Assembly (NCBI GenBank): GCA_026770585.1
Contig: MU646393.1
Location: 519,324 to 529,652, forward strand
DNA: 10,329 bases
Source: Baffinella frigidus
Lineage: Eukaryota > Cryptophyceae > Cryptomonadales > Baffinellaceae
Reading direction: 5' to 3'
Below the pieces are notes generated by a model that worked only from the letters and a program-made list of their open reading frames with translations, made no database searches and was not told the DNA's origin. Position numbers and translations under genes: made by a program. This document shows, in pieces, positions 10,306 to 10,329 of the stretch; position 1 is the stretch's first letter, and each line of letters starts with the position of its first letter.

Positions 10306-10329
10306 GATCGCTCTCTCTCTCTCTCTCTC
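10230..10329 (+). repeat. CT dinucleotide microsatellite
   Basis: Nearly uninterrupted (CT)n with a few breaks (CTCCTC, CCGGGT, CGATCG) to the end of the window. Confidence 0.98.

Noticed and set aside
10230-10329. Assembly end artefact from CT repeat
   Set aside because: The tract has point interruptions (CCGGGT, CGATCG) typical of a genuine microsatellite; it is kept as a repeat.

Overview
The window is eukaryotic nuclear DNA. It carries, on the + strand, the middle-to-C-terminal part of one spliced gene: a cytosolic (archaeal/eukaryotic-type) leucyl-tRNA synthetase, LeuRS. Eight short exons (1229-1324, 2720-2866, 3936-4055, 6126-6223, 6433-6505, 7752-7842, 8690-8805, 9264-9344) total 822 nt and join in phase into 274 uninterrupted codons. 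They cover the segment after the CP1 editing insertion, the SGKDL core strand, the KMSKS loop and most of the helical anticodon-binding domain. Neither the start nor the stop codon is here, so the gene runs off both ends. About 92% of the window is intron or flank. No second gene, tRNA, rRNA or CRISPR array is supported.

The organism is most likely a repeat-rich microalgal protist. The exons are rich in G/C-ending codons. Introns are long and loaded with degenerate plant/algal telomere-type CCCTAAA repeats. One intron appears to use a GC donor, the donors are far from GTRAGT, and nearly every junction reads G|GT...AG|G. The protein resembles plant and algal cytosolic LeuRS (for example [17 protein letters not shown]). 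A prasinophyte, dinoflagellate or chromerid would all fit; sequence alone does not decide.

The striking feature is what fills the introns. Almost every exon is accompanied by partial, degenerate copies of itself with a strict polarity. Copies upstream of the working exon carry only its 5' part with the acceptor and adjoining intron (exons 1, 2, 3, 4, 6, 8). Copies downstream carry only its 3' part with the donor and adjoining intron (exons 2, 3, 5, 6). No exception was seen. This looks like repeated tandem duplication across exon-intron junctions, with splicing kept at the innermost junction and each outer copy stranded in a growing intron.

Layout: 1-1228 is upstream flank with a 70-bp-arm foldback element, an AT-rich tract and an exon 1 copy. 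Intron 1 (1325-2719) is a ladder of four exon 2 copies plus two foldbacks. Intron 2 (2867-3935) has exon 2 donor-side copies, an (AGGGT)12 tract, AATAAAC repeats and a decoy KMSKS exon. Intron 3 (4056-6125) has an array of exon 3 donor copies, three foldback elements, 44-bp telomere-like repeats, and two oppositely oriented ~139-bp elements flanking an exon 4 copy. Intron 4 (6224-6432) is almost pure telomere-like repeat. Intron 5 (6506-7751) has a 7-bp minisatellite, then TACTAAC-rich repeats carrying three exon 6 acceptors. Introns 6 and 7 hold further junction copies, and intron 7 also holds a perfect-TIR foldback. The 3' flank (9345-10329) has a CCACACT minisatellite, a MITE-like element, another foldback and a terminal CT microsatellite.
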